NCBI RefSeq assembly: GCF_000027225.1
Contig: NC_013892.1
Span: forward strand, 4,161,499-4,225,498
Source of the DNA: Xenorhabdus bovienii SS-2004
Lineage (GTDB): Bacteria > Pseudomonadota > Gammaproteobacteria > Enterobacterales > Enterobacteriaceae
Length of the DNA: 64,000 nucleotides
Direction of reading: 5' to 3'
In this document: positions 1 through 10,829 of the stretch, piece after piece
Position numbering within the stretch: position 1 is the first letter of the stretch
Layout: every line of letters starts with the position of its first letter
The notes under the pieces: model-generated
The model's database searches: none
Told to the model about the DNA's origin: nothing
Seen by the model: the letters and a program-made list of their open reading frames with translations, nothing else
Translations under genes and position numbers: made by a program

Positions 1-219
1 TAAACCAATATTATTCTCATTGGTTATAACCTTAACACGCATATCTTTCTCGGCGTATGAAGATAGAATTGAAGGACTTGAGTCAGTTGAGCCATCATCA
101 ATAATGATGAGTTCATAATCTTCAAATGTCTGTGATAATATAGAATCAATAGCTTCTTCTAAATATTTTTCACCATTATAGACTGACATCAGGACAGAAA
201 TTTTAGGATAAACACTCAT
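1..219 (-). CDS. Family 2 glycosyltransferase, N-terminal part (continues beyond window)
   Basis: Reading the minus strand from an ATG at 217-219 gives 73 codons open to the window edge. The N-terminus has the GT-A signature: a hydrophobic first strand (ISVLMSVYNGEKYLEEAI), a SIL-Q-T-DYELIIIDDGSTDSS segment, and the start of the next strand at the edge. The SVYNGE and DDGSTD blocks bind the nucleotide-sugar in this family. An AAGG lies about 7 bases before the ATG. It is the first of a run of sugar transferases and probably adds a residue to LPS outer core or O-antigen. Acceptor and donor cannot be told. The 219 bases between it and the next gene are very AT-rich and show nothing clear. Confidence 0.85.
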   Translation of the reverse strand, partial: MSVYPKISVLMSVYNGEKYLEEAIDSILSQTFEDYELIIIDDGSTDSSPSILSSYAEKDMRVKVITNENNIGL

Positions 220-438
220 TTCTTAACCTTAATAAAAAAATAAAAACTCATAATATCACTATCATATGTAAATTGAAATAAAAAGCTCAAAACTATTTAA
301 GAAAGTAATATTATAATTATAATAAAAAATCACACTACCAACTTACTCTATTAATTACCAGAAACACAATAAATTCACCTTATATAACGTCCCATATTTA
401 AAAACACTCAAGAATAGTAAATTAAAAGATATTAAATG

Positions 439-1392
439 CTAACTTTTAAAGTGATTTCTTATTTTATAATATTTTTTCTTAAAGCTAAATCTAACATTCG
501 TATTTAACATAAAATTCAACACAGATATACTGTCAATTAAACCCATCAACAAAGAGTGAGATTTCCTTGATAAATTATTCCTGTACTTATATATAATATC
601 TATTGCATGACACACAGTCAACATTCTAAACTCCTTACCGAAGACTCTGTCAGCGGTTAATACAACATCTGCCATAAGATTAATTTTCTCTTCGTTTATA
701 TTTCCAGAAAGGCTGCCTTCACTTTTAATGTAATTATAATATTTCATTTTTGTATAGTATACTTTATTACATTTTATTAATACCGCTGGAAATGACAAAG
801 CATCTTCATAACATGAAACTTCCGGAAAATTATTTCCTCTTAATAATTTTTTTCTAAAAAACTTACCACAAGAATGAGCCTGATACTTCTTATGTATTAA
901 ATATTCCTTTATAGCTGTTTTTTTATCAAAAAGAACTGGTGATATTAAACTTGACTTATGTATTATATCAGCATCGTTTCTGACTTCCTGTAATGGACTA
1001 ATTAACATATCTGGTCTTTTATCCATAAGAAAACCAACGATTTCTTTCATGGAAAATTCTGATAAGAAATCATCACCATCAACAAAAGTAATATATTCTC
1101 CATTACTTACTTCGACTGAATATTTTTTCACTTTTCCTAAACTTTTGAATTCTTTTCTTATATAGATGAAAGAATCATTCTCCTCAGAAAACTTTCTTAA
1201 AATTGATGGTGTAGAGTCAGAAGAGCTATCATCTATCAACAAAACTTCATATAGGCTAGGATCGCAATCAGACAAAGCATCCTTTATACTATTGATACAT
1301 TTGAGAATTAATTTTTCCAAATTATGGGCAGCAACAACAATTGATAGTATCTTGGAAGAAGCTAAATCTATATCACATGCTTTAATTGTCAT
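439..1392 (-). CDS. Family 2 glycosyltransferase (LPS/surface polysaccharide)
   Basis: A 317-residue GT-A transferase. Residues about 16-110 carry the fold: LSIVVAAHNLEK, the LLIDDSSSDSTPSIL block and the metal/nucleotide-binding FVDGDDF (the DXD equivalent). The C-terminal 150 residues are lysine- and asparagine-rich and not recognisable, probably acceptor binding. No membrane segments are evident, so it should act at the cytoplasmic face. Codon use is strongly A/T, unlike waaQ-waaA downstream, which suggests a horizontally acquired outer-core or O-antigen gene. The same-strand walW gene ends 58 bases upstream, so the two may be co-transcribed. Sugar specificity is unknown. Confidence 0.85.
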   Translation of the reverse strand: MTIKACDIDLASSKILSIVVAAHNLEKLILKCINSIKDALSDCDPSLYEVLLIDDSSSDSTPSILRKFSEENDSFIYIRKEFKSLGKVKKYSVEVSNGEYITFVDGDDFLSEFSMKEIVGFLMDKRPDMLISPLQEVRNDADIIHKSSLISPVLFDKKTAIKEYLIHKKYQAHSCGKFFRKKLLRGNNFPEVSCYEDALSFPAVLIKCNKVYYTKMKYYNYIKSEGSLSGNINEEKINLMADVVLTADRVFGKEFRMLTVCHAIDIIYKYRNNLSRKSHSLLMGLIDSISVLNFMLNTNVRFSFKKKYYKIRNHFKS

Positions 1393-1449
1393 AATGTTCT
1401 CTTTCTATATTATTGTAATAATATCATCACTTAAGAAACAGATTTTTGT

Positions 1450-2421
1450 TTAGTCTGCGTTATTTTTCGGCGATTTAAATTGATAGTATTCAGCCAATGT
1501 CATTCCCCGGACTAATGGCCGCAAGAAATCAAATAACCCTTCCAAATCTCGATAAAGCTGCTCAATTTGCTCTTCATCTTTAAAAGTAGGGCTTCCACCT
1601 GGCATAAATTCTGACGAATGCAACATAAACTCAACATAATCACTACCACCAGCCAAGGTTTGTTGGACAACTTTTTTCATCTGCTCCAAATTTCCACCTT
1701 TTGGACGTAGCCAGTTAACAGATGGGGAGCGCTGCTTACCCCGCAAATGATCATACTTTTGCTTAATAAAATTCATGATTGGAGAGTGTTTATACTGAAT
1801 ACTCATTGGCACTTGCAATAGCGAAGAATCACCTTCTTTAGCGATATCCTGTAAATCCATAAAGTAAGCCTGAGTAGGAAAATGGCTATAGTCTGTCCCG
1901 CCATTTCCGTTAGGATCGCCTTTGGTAAAATGCCAATTGATTTTTGGCGTGACAGAACAATCCACCTGATAACCATACTCAACCAATAATTGAGCATAAT
2001 ATTCATTAAATGCCCAACGACCAGCACGATGACTCAACATCTTAGTCTGGAGTTTCTCCTCCAGCAGATTAGTCATTAAATCAATTTTTGCTTTGATTTG
2101 ATCTTTAGCGTATTCAATCAAATAAGGCTTATAGCGCATATCATCAGCGGTTAGAGATACAATGGGTGGATTGTTCCAAGCATGTAAATGCATACCGATT
2201 TCACCCGTGTCTCTGGCAATCACATCCTTGGCAAATTCGATATAGCTATCATCCATTGCCATCTCATAATTGGTCAGCCAGACGGGTTTAAATCCAAAGC
2301 GTTCACAAAGGTTCTGGAACCTTGGCAAATATTGCGTATTTTTAGTCGAAATTTTATCACTGTTTTGCCAAAGATCATCACCTTCAGTGTCGATCGTGAT
2401 AATAAATGTTGGTAAGGTCAT
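1450..2421 (-). CDS. walW: WalW-type polysaccharide deacetylase, LPS biosynthesis
   Basis: A 323-residue NodB-fold (carbohydrate esterase 4) protein of the WalW class found in LPS core loci. It begins FIITIDTEGDDLW, the strand carrying the first catalytic/metal Asp pair. IGMHLHAW (about residues 77-84) supplies the metal-binding H-x-H, and LSHRAGRW (about 110-117) matches the third NodB motif. Family members are thought to N-deacetylate a sugar of the nascent glycolipid, but the substrate is not established. The ATG at 2419-2421 is preferred over an in-frame TTG one codon earlier. It is divergent from waaQ across about 200 bases that should hold both promoters. No wabN deacetylase lies in its usual place between wabH and waaA, so WalW may supply the only deacetylation here (inference). 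Confidence 0.75.
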   Translation of the reverse strand: MTLPTFIITIDTEGDDLWQNSDKISTKNTQYLPRFQNLCERFGFKPVWLTNYEMAMDDSYIEFAKDVIARDTGEIGMHLHAWNNPPIVSLTADDMRYKPYLIEYAKDQIKAKIDLMTNLLEEKLQTKMLSHRAGRWAFNEYYAQLLVEYGYQVDCSVTPKINWHFTKGDPNGNGGTDYSHFPTQAYFMDLQDIAKEGDSSLLQVPMSIQYKHSPIMNFIKQKYDHLRGKQRSPSVNWLRPKGGNLEQMKKVVQQTLAGGSDYVEFMLHSSEFMPGGSPTFKDEEQIEQLYRDLEGLFDFLRPLVRGMTLAEYYQFKSPKNNAD

Positions 2422-2624
2422 CAATATACACCAAAATGTGATAATAACTGTTTTTAATGGTACTCAGACCAGCTATACAGCGCAATTAGATTATTCAGGA
2501 TGAACGATTGTATGTATGATTGACACTACATATCGTGTGATTGAAAAGCTTAAAATGTATACTCTGTGGCTACTTGCTGCATTAAAATCATCATATCGTA
2601 TTGATATTATATAGAACTCGAAAA

Positions 2625-3692
2625 ATGATAAAAAATCATAATGGAATCAAAAAAATTCTGGTGATAAGACTACAACATCATGGCGATATGCTACTAATCA
2701 CACCTGTAATCAGTACATTAAAGTACCACTATCCAGATGCAAAAATCGATGTGCTCCTTTACCAAGAAACCTTGCCTATGCTGGAAAACTCACCTGAAAT
2801 TTCGAGTATTTTTTCAATAGATCGCAAATGGAAAAATTTTGGAGCAAAAAAACATTTATTACTTGAATGGGACTTACTCAAAACATTAAGCCAACAACGC
2901 TATGATTTAACTATCAATCTTGCCGATCAATGGCGAAGTGCCTTTATTACCCGCTTTATCGGAGCTCCTATTCGCCTCGCTCTGGATTACCCCAAACGTC
3001 AAAATTGGAAGTGGCGTCTTTGCCATACTGAAGTAGTATCCACAATTGGTCACGATTCTTTGCATACAGTAGAACAAAACCTTTCGATTCTAAAACCATT
3101 ACAACTTACTCCTCTCATCAATAAAGTAACGATGAGTTATGGTAAGGATGATTTGCAGTGGGTAAAAGATACGCTTTCCGGGTACAAATTCGCCGAAAAT
3201 TACCTCGTCATACAACCTACTTCCAGGTGGTTCTTTAAATGCTGGGATGAAATTAAAATGGCAAAAGTGATCACAGCGCTACAGAAGGAACAGCAAAATA
3301 TCATCATTACTTCTGGACCTGATAGGCGGGAATTAGAGATGGTTGATACTATCTTGTCATACTGCCCTGATAAGAACAATATACTCTCTCTAGCAGGACA
3401 ATTAACGTTACCTAAACTAGCAGCATTGATTGATCACTCAAAATTATTTATCGGTGTTGACTCAGTTCCCATGCACATGGCCGCAGCCCTGAAAACACCC
3501 TGTATTGCATTATTTGGGTCATCCAAACTGACGTTCTGGAAACCTTGGCAATCTATCGGTGAAGTGATTTGGGCTGGAGATTATGGCAACATCCCACATC
3601 CAGATGATATTAAGACCCATACAGATACGCGTTATTTGGATTTGATACCAACAGATGCGGTCATTTCAGCAGCAAGGAAATATATTTCATGA
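2625..3692 (+). CDS. waaQ: LPS heptosyltransferase III (family 9)
   Basis: Family 9 transferase expected to add the branch heptose (HepIII) to HepII of the inner core from ADP-heptose at the cytoplasmic membrane. The N-terminal ILVIRLQHHGDMLLITPV is the family signature. NLADQWRSA, VIQPTSRWFFKCW, LAGQLTLPKLA and FIGVDSVPMHMAAAL match the WaaQ proteins of E. coli and Klebsiella as I recall them; the D-S/A-VPMHMAA block contacts the ADP-sugar. Length (355 residues) is normal. The ATG at 2625 is preferred; an upstream in-frame TTG at 2601 would add eight residues. It overlaps the next gene by 4 bases and heads the waaQ-wabG-wabH run, the order seen in Klebsiella and Serratia. Confidence 0.9.
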   Translation: MIKNHNGIKKILVIRLQHHGDMLLITPVISTLKYHYPDAKIDVLLYQETLPMLENSPEISSIFSIDRKWKNFGAKKHLLLEWDLLKTLSQQRYDLTINLADQWRSAFITRFIGAPIRLALDYPKRQNWKWRLCHTEVVSTIGHDSLHTVEQNLSILKPLQLTPLINKVTMSYGKDDLQWVKDTLSGYKFAENYLVIQPTSRWFFKCWDEIKMAKVITALQKEQQNIIITSGPDRRELEMVDTILSYCPDKNNILSLAGQLTLPKLAALIDHSKLFIGVDSVPMHMAAALKTPCIALFGSSKLTFWKPWQSIGEVIWAGDYGNIPHPDDIKTHTDTRYLDLIPTDAVISAARKYIS

Positions 3693-4819
3693 AATCTCTA
3701 CGGTTAGCCATCGTCCGTCAAAAGTATCGTCCAGATGGCGGGGCTGAGCGTTTTGTCACACGGGCCCTAGAGGCTCTCAATCACCAACAACTTGAACTTA
3801 ATATCATTACACGCTCTTGGCAGGGAGAAAGTAATCCTAATTGGAATATTCACCTATGCAATCCTATTAAATTTGGGCGAATCAGCCGTGAGCGTGGTTT
3901 TGCAAAAGCAGCGCGAAACTTATGGCAAAAAGAGCAATTTGATTTAGTTCAAAGTCACGAAAGAATTGCTGGCTGTGACATTTACAGAGCTGGAGATGGT
4001 GTTCATCAGCGTTGGTTACATCAGCGCGCAAGGATTTTGCCAAAGTGGAAAGCTCACTGGCTATTAAATAATCCATACCACAGATATGTAATGAATGCAG
4101 AAGAGGAAATGTATTCCTCACCATCATTAAAGCAGGTGATCTGTAATGCTGAAATGATAAAAAAAGAAATTATCGAAGAATTTAGTCTCGCTGAAGACAA
4201 AATATCCGTTATATATAATGCCATTGATAGCACAAAATTCTTTCCTGCCCATGAGCAAACTCGCCTGCAATTGCGACAACAATATAACATTCCCACTACC
4301 GCAAAGTGTCTGATTTATGTAGGCTCTGGTTTTGAACGAAAAGGTTTGTCTGCCGCGATTAAAACTATTGCTAAAACAGGAGACTATCTGTTAGTTGTAG
4401 GAAAAGATAAGGAACAGGTAAAGTATGAAGAACTTGCTAATACTTTAGGATGCCAGCATCGTATCCGTTTCATGGGATTACAAAAAAATACATTGTTGCT
4501 TTATCAAATGTCTGATGCCTTATTGCTACCGACATTATATGATCCATTTCCCAACGTCATCCTTGAAGCCATGGCGTGTGGTTTGCCTGTCATTACCAGT
4601 ACGACCTGCGGGGGAGCAGAGTTTATCACCGAAGGTAAAAATGGCTTTATCTGTGACGCACTCGATATCGGAAAACTAGAAGAGGCGGTTTATTGTCTTC
4701 CTAATAATATATTAGGTACGGATATGTCAATATCAGCGCGAAATCAGGTGATAAATTCAACACCTGAAAATTTATCTCAACAATTAATTCAGCTTTATCA
4801 ACGAGTTTCAGAACAGTGA
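3689..4819 (+). CDS. wabG: LPS core glycosyltransferase WabG-like (family 4)
   Basis: A 376-residue GT-B transferase. The N-terminus LRLAIVRQKYRPDGGAERF, the VQSHERIAGCDIYRAGDG block and VICNAEMIKKEII are the pattern I associate with Klebsiella WabG, which adds galacturonic acid to HepII. The C-terminal Rossmann domain has the family 4 signature: a YVGSGFERKGL loop, then PTLYDPFPNVILEAMACGLPVI, in which the acidic E-x7-E (P-NVILE) contacts the donor. It overlaps waaQ (ATGA) and wabH (GTGA), pointing to translational coupling. Galacturonate would give the core a negative charge independent of phosphate. The donor is assigned from context and recalled similarity; a glucosyltransferase role (WaaG) is the alternative. 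Confidence 0.8.
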   Translation: MKSLRLAIVRQKYRPDGGAERFVTRALEALNHQQLELNIITRSWQGESNPNWNIHLCNPIKFGRISRERGFAKAARNLWQKEQFDLVQSHERIAGCDIYRAGDGVHQRWLHQRARILPKWKAHWLLNNPYHRYVMNAEEEMYSSPSLKQVICNAEMIKKEIIEEFSLAEDKISVIYNAIDSTKFFPAHEQTRLQLRQQYNIPTTAKCLIYVGSGFERKGLSAAIKTIAKTGDYLLVVGKDKEQVKYEELANTLGCQHRIRFMGLQKNTLLLYQMSDALLLPTLYDPFPNVILEAMACGLPVITSTTCGGAEFITEGKNGFICDALDIGKLEEAVYCLPNNILGTDMSISARNQVINSTPENLSQQLIQLYQRVSEQ

Positions 4820-5919
4820 AAGAACACATTCTTTTTATTATTGATGGATTACCTGGTGGAGGAGCTGAAAATGTGACGCTTCGTCTTGCTATCGGCTTGC
4901 ATCAGCTTGGTTACCAAATTTCGTTACTTTCACTCAATACTCAACTGGTTTACAACATACCTGAAGGTATTCACTACATTGTTAGCGCAGACAGCTACCA
5001 AGGACCTTTCAGAAAATTAAATGAACTTAAGCGTCGTGCTAAAGCCATGGATAAGGTGTTATCGGAACTTTTCCAACAGAAAGGTAAGCCGACTTTGGTT
5101 ATTTCTAATCTTCACAAAACTGACCGTATTGTCGTCAAATCAACCATACTGAGTTATTGTAATGTATGGCATTGTATTCACGGCATTTTTTCCCATTCAT
5201 ATCTCAGCAATAAAAAACCTCTTTCTTATTGGATAAAAAAAGAGAAAATAAAAAAAGTTTATAAAAATAAACAAGTTATTTGTGTTTCTGACGCAGTTAG
5301 AGATGATTTGGTAAAAAATATTGGAATACACCCAAAACAGATAACAACAATCTATAATCCATTTAATTTCAATGAAATAAAACACAGAGCTTTACAACCA
5401 AATCCTTATCACGGGAAAAATTATCTACTGCATATTGGGCGCTTTCATGAAGTTAAACGCCATGATAGGTTAATAGCAGCTTTTGCACAGGCTAAACTCC
5501 CATGCAAGCTGATCATTGTGGGTAACGGAGCCAAAGACATAGAAAATCATATTAAAGCGAAAATCCATGAGCTAAATTTAGGTGATAAAGTAATTTTGGC
5601 AGGCTTTCATTCTAACCCTCTCCCTATTATTCATGGTGCAAAGGCCGTAGTCATCAGTTCTGACAGTGAAGGATTACCCACAGTATTAATCGAAGCATTA
5701 ATTTGTCATACGCCGATTGTCAGTACTGACTGTCCGGGAGGGGTAAGAGAGATAATGACAGGTAAACTCAAAGAATATCTGAGTGAAATCACAGTTGACG
5801 CTTTAGCAGAAAAAATGCAGCTCGTTTACAATGAACCACCGGTAATCACAGACACGATGTATGAAAAATTTGCGATAAATAATATATTAAGACAATACAC
5901 TGCCTTAATAGAGCAATAG
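4816..5919 (+). CDS. wabH: LPS core glycosyltransferase WabH-like (family 4)
   Basis: A 367-residue GT-B transferase starting at GTG inside the wabG stop codon. The N-terminal glycine loop is IDGLPGGGAENVTLRLA. The C-terminal half has LHIGRFHEVKRHDRLI followed by VVISSDSEGLPTVLIEALICHTPIVSTDCPGGVREI, the family 4 donor-binding E-x7-E block. In Klebsiella the gene in this position adds GlcNAc to the galacturonic acid placed by WabG, and the product is then deacetylated by WabN. WabN is absent here. Function is from position and family. About 100 bases separate it from the waaA start, so waaA may have its own promoter. Confidence 0.72.
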   Translation: MKEHILFIIDGLPGGGAENVTLRLAIGLHQLGYQISLLSLNTQLVYNIPEGIHYIVSADSYQGPFRKLNELKRRAKAMDKVLSELFQQKGKPTLVISNLHKTDRIVVKSTILSYCNVWHCIHGIFSHSYLSNKKPLSYWIKKEKIKKVYKNKQVICVSDAVRDDLVKNIGIHPKQITTIYNPFNFNEIKHRALQPNPYHGKNYLLHIGRFHEVKRHDRLIAAFAQAKLPCKLIIVGNGAKDIENHIKAKIHELNLGDKVILAGFHSNPLPIIHGAKAVVISSDSEGLPTVLIEALICHTPIVSTDCPGGVREIMTGKLKEYLSEITVDALAEKMQLVYNEPPVITDTMYEKFAINNILRQYTALIEQ

Positions 5920-6020
5920 CTAGCTCTACATGCTTGTCCATAAAAGGGGCCGCATTTTACACACTTTCTTCAGGCCAATGTGGTACTATAGCCGCAGTCT
6001 ATGTCAGTGAATTTGATAGA

Positions 6021-7297
6021 ATGTTGCTTCGCTTATATCAGGTACTTCTCTACCTTATCCAACCGCTTATCTGGTTACGCCTGCTGTTGCGCAGCCGTAA
6101 ATCCCCTGCGTACCGTAAACGCTGGGGTGAACGTTATGGTTTTTGTGCCAAAAAAGTCGCAAAAGGTGGAATATTACTCCATTCCGTTTCTGTTGGAGAA
6201 ACATTGGCTGCCATTCCATTAGTAAGAATACTACGGCACCATTATCCTTTCCTGCCGATTACCGTGACAACAATGACACCAACTGGCTCTGAAAGGGTGC
6301 TTTCTGCTTTAGGTACTGATGTCAACCACGTTTACCTCCCCTATGATTTGCCTGGCTCCATGAGCCGTTTCCTTGATAACGTCAACCCCAAGCTGGTGAT
6401 TATTATGGAAACAGAATTATGGCCCAATTTGATTACCCAACTGAACCAACGCGAAATCCCTCTGGTCATTGCCAATGCAAGGTTATCAACCCGTTCAGCA
6501 GCGGGATATCAAAAAATCAGCAACTTTATTAAAACCATTTTAAATAAAATAACACTGATTGCCGCACAAAATCAGGAAGATGGTGAGCGCTTCATCGAAC
6601 TCGGCTTAAAACGTTCCCAACTCGCCGTCACTGGCAGCCTGAAATTCGACATTTCTGTCACGCCAGAACTGGCAGCAAAAGCGGTTACACTGCGCCGCCA
6701 ATGGGCGCCACATCGTCCTGTCTGGATTGCCACCAGCACCCATGATGGAGAAGAAACCATCATATTGGATGCGCACTGCAAATTAATTCAACAATTTCCT
6801 GATCTACTGTTAATTCTAGTACCACGCCATCCTGAACGTTTTACCAAGGCCGCAGAGTTAACCCAAAAAGCGGGATTAAATTCGATATTAAGGAGCTCTG
6901 ACACAATACCTGATCCCAATGTGCAGGTGGTTATCGGAGATACTATGGGCGAATTGATGCTCTTGTATGGTATCGCTGATCTGGCTTTTGTCGGAGGGAG
7001 TCTGGTCGAGCGTGGCGGTCATAATCCACTGGAAGCCGCAGCTCATGCCATCCCTGTCATTATGGGGCCACATACTTTCAACTTTAAAGATATTTGTGCC
7101 AAGCTGGATAAAGCCAATGGCCTTATCGCCGTTACGGATAGTCACTCGTTGAGTGCCGCTATCAATAGCCTGCTGACAGATGAGGACTATCGTCTTTATT
7201 ACGGTCGCCATGCCGCCGAAGTCCTGCACGAAAATCAGGGAGCACTTCAGCGATTGCTAAAATTACTGGAACCTTATCTCCCGCCACGGGGTCATTG

Positions 7298-7298
<1 letters not shown>
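6021..7298 (+). CDS. waaA: Kdo transferase (lipid A inner core)
   Basis: Adds 3-deoxy-D-manno-octulosonate from CMP-Kdo to lipid IVA on the inner membrane, an essential step of LPS synthesis. The ATG at 6021 is chosen because [28 protein letters not shown] then matches the usual membrane-anchoring N-terminus; the reading frame is open upstream but that part does not look like the family. Other landmarks are [21 protein letters not shown] (catalytic Glu region), [29 protein letters not shown] and [20 protein letters not shown]. Length of 425 residues is standard. The stop overlaps the start of waaE. Confidence 0.96.
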
Positions 7299-8553
<1,255 letters not shown>

Positions 8554-8562
8554 GATAGCGTG

Positions 8563-8590
8563 AAAAAGGGGGCGATCATCGTCAGCCCCC
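8563..8590 (-). terminator. Rho-independent terminator of mutM
   Basis: GCCCCC/GGGGGC six-pair GC stem (8568-8573 with 8585-8590), 11-base loop, followed on the minus strand by five T. It starts 8 bases after the mutM stop. It may also stop coaD transcription from the other side, though no T tract faces that way. Confidence 0.75.
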
Positions 8591-8598
8591 AGATAGGC

Positions 8599-9408
8599 TT
8601 AATGCTGACACTGACGACAGAAAAACGTGCTGCGTTGCCCCAGTTTTATACTCTCAATTTTTTCACCACATGTCGGACAAAGTTCACCTTTTTTGCCATA
8701 AACAAATAATTCCTGCGCAAAATATCCCGGCTTACCATCGGATTGTAGAAAATCTTTCAGTGTAGTGCCTCCCTGCTCAATAGAGCGATGTAAGATCTGT
8801 TTTATCGTATCGGCCAGTAAATAAGCTTCTTCCTGTGTCAATGAATTCACAGGGCGCTCAGGCAGAATATGCGCAACATACAGAGCTTCATTGGCATAGA
8901 TATTCCCAACTCCAACAACCACCTTGTTATCCATCAACCAAGGTTTGATCACCGTTTTTTTGTGGCGGGAAAGGGTATAAAGATATTCACCATCAAACGC
9001 ATCAGAAAGAGGCTCAGGGCCTAAATGAGCCAATACAGAACACTCATCAAGATTGTCACTCCATAGCCACGCCCCAAAACGTCGGGGATCGGTATACCGG
9101 AGGATTTTGCCATCTGCCATAATCAAATCAACGTGATCATGTTTTTCAGGAGGAGATTCATTCAGCAAGATACGTAAACTACCAGACATACCAAGGTGAA
9201 TAATAATCCAGCCCTCAGGCAGTTCAAGCAATAAGTACTTTGCCCGACGCCGGACACTGAGTACCGGTTGGTCAGCAAGCTTCATGATTTGTTCGGAAAC
9301 TGGCCAGCGCAAGCGCGAATTTCTGACCTCGGAATATTGGATCACATTACCCGTCAAATGGGGCTCAATTCCCCGGCGACTGGTTTCAACCTCTGGTAGC
9401 TCCGGCAT
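8599..9408 (-). CDS. mutM: Formamidopyrimidine-DNA glycosylase
   Basis: Base-excision repair enzyme that removes 8-oxoguanine and FaPy and nicks the strand by beta,delta-elimination. The mature N-terminus [12 protein letters not shown] carries the catalytic proline and Glu. Lys in the [11 protein letters not shown] region, [12 protein letters not shown] (helix-two-turn-helix) and a C-terminal zinc finger [11 protein letters not shown]...FFCRQCQ (four Cys) are all present. At 269 residues it is full length. It converges with coaD, as in E. coli. Confidence 0.97.
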   Translation of the reverse strand: MPELPEVETSRRGIEPHLTGNVIQYSEVRNSRLRWPVSEQIMKLADQPVLSVRRRAKYLLLELPEGWIIIHLGMSGSLRILLNESPPEKHDHVDLIMADGKILRYTDPRRFGAWLWSDNLDECSVLAHLGPEPLSDAFDGEYLYTLSRHKKTVIKPWLMDNKVVVGVGNIYANEALYVAHILPERPVNSLTQEEAYLLADTIKQILHRSIEQGGTTLKDFLQSDGKPGYFAQELFVYGKKGELCPTCGEKIESIKLGQRSTFFCRQCQH

Positions 9409-9525
9409 ACTGACTCCTTAAATTAACTATCTACAACATCATATCTCAGCAGATTACGATACCGTTTTCATGTATCATTTGCAGCCAAATTTGGTTGGGA
9501 TAGTTGAGAGAATAGATTAATTACT

Positions 9526-10761
9526 ATGCTTGATATAAAAAACAGATTTAACATAGGCAACAACAAGAAATCCTTATGGAATTTATCCATTATTGGTCTG
9601 TATATCATTCTTGTTTATCTGCCGGATATTACAAGATATAAAAATCTTGTCATGATCCTCATCTGTGCAACCGCACTCTGCTATCTCGTAAAAGATTTTC
9701 GTCAGGTAGTCAATTCACTACGTAGTTCGCTATTTTTATCCATTTTGTTATTCGTCTTGGCAATATTCTATTCTATCGGCATTTCAATTGATTCTGCTCT
9801 GAGTTTCAAGGAGATGAACAAACCCATACTCAATGGATTACTGCTGTTCAGCGTGACTTTCCCAATTGTGCTCTATCAGGAAAAGAAACAGCACATCGCG
9901 AAGATGATTCTGATTGCGTTTATTATTGGCATGGGTCTTATCTCGCTAACAGATATTGCGAAATACCTCATCAATTATTACGCAACTGGCGAAATGCCGT
10001 TTATGAATTACAATCATCGGGAATTTTCTTACGGATTTCTATTCTATTTCCCTGTATTGCTATGTACCTGGGCATTATGGAAAAAACATTCTCTACTGAG
10101 TTGGCTACTACTGATTATTGCCTCAGCTATCAGCCTGTTCTTATTACTCGGTACTCTTTCTCGTGGTGCTTGGGTTGCCATTGTTGTAGCCACAGTATTT
10201 ATTATTGTGATTAATAGAGAGTGGAAACTCATTCTGGCTGCGACAATATGTCTGGGGCTACTGGCCGGATCAATTCACTGGTCAGCGGTATCTAACCCCG
10301 CCACGAAATTGCTGCTTCACAAACTCACCCAAACAGACAGCAGTTATCGCTATAGCAACGGCACCCAAGGTTCAGCATGGTCATTAATCATGGAGAATCC
10401 CGTAAAAGGTTACGGTTTTGGTAATAAAGTCTACCATCAGGTCTACAATAGCCGTGTTGCTGATTATCCTGATTGGACATTCAGAACTTCGATTGGTCCA
10501 CATAACGTATTTTTATCGCTTTGGTTTGCTGGCGGTCTCTTCGGTTTGATTACCACCCTTTTGATGACGCTTTCCACATTATTTACAGGAAGCCAGATCA
10601 TTCGCCAGCATAGCGGGATCATCCGACAAGCTGGCCTCATCCTTCTGACGGCCTTTATTGGTCTGTTTATCGTCAGGGGAGCTTTTGAAAATGCCTATAT
10701 CAATGAAATAGGTATCTTATTCGGTTTAATGATTGCGCTATACAAGCAAAAAGATGATTAG
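9526..10761 (+). CDS. waaL: O-antigen ligase (WaaL/RfaL family)
   Basis: A 411-residue polytopic membrane protein with about ten to twelve hydrophobic segments from residue 20 onward. The GTLSRGAWVAI segment (about 203-213) is the Arg-containing Wzy_C/WaaL signature; a long periplasmic loop holds PVKGYGFGN and GPHNVFLSLWF, the His/Asn-containing region implicated in catalysis. WaaL joins undecaprenyl-linked O-antigen to lipid A-core on the periplasmic face. It lies apart from waaC/waaF, between mutM and a convergent transferase pair. Low sequence conservation is normal for the family, so the call rests on topology, motif and locus. Confidence 0.85.
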   Translation: MLDIKNRFNIGNNKKSLWNLSIIGLYIILVYLPDITRYKNLVMILICATALCYLVKDFRQVVNSLRSSLFLSILLFVLAIFYSIGISIDSALSFKEMNKPILNGLLLFSVTFPIVLYQEKKQHIAKMILIAFIIGMGLISLTDIAKYLINYYATGEMPFMNYNHREFSYGFLFYFPVLLCTWALWKKHSLLSWLLLIIASAISLFLLLGTLSRGAWVAIVVATVFIIVINREWKLILAATICLGLLAGSIHWSAVSNPATKLLLHKLTQTDSSYRYSNGTQGSAWSLIMENPVKGYGFGNKVYHQVYNSRVADYPDWTFRTSIGPHNVFLSLWFAGGLFGLITTLLMTLSTLFTGSQIIRQHSGIIRQAGLILLTAFIGLFIVRGAFENAYINEIGILFGLMIALYKQKDD

Positions 10762-10785
10762 GAACTGAACTTATTGTTGTTAAAT

Positions 10786-10806
10786 GCCAGCCCACAATGG
10801 GCTGGC
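10786..10806. terminator. Hairpin between convergent waaL and a glycosyltransferase gene
   Basis: Perfect nine-pair stem GCCAGCCCA/TGGGCTGGC with a CAA loop, 25 bases after waaL and 23 before the end of the convergent gene. There is no good T tract on either side, so termination is inferred from position and stability. Confidence 0.55.
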
Positions 10807-10829
10807 CTACAAACGATTTCAGTAATCGC

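Noticed and set aside
2422..2624. RfaH ops/JUMPstart element before waaQ
   Set aside because: No GGCGGTAG word was found on either strand in the divergent spacer.
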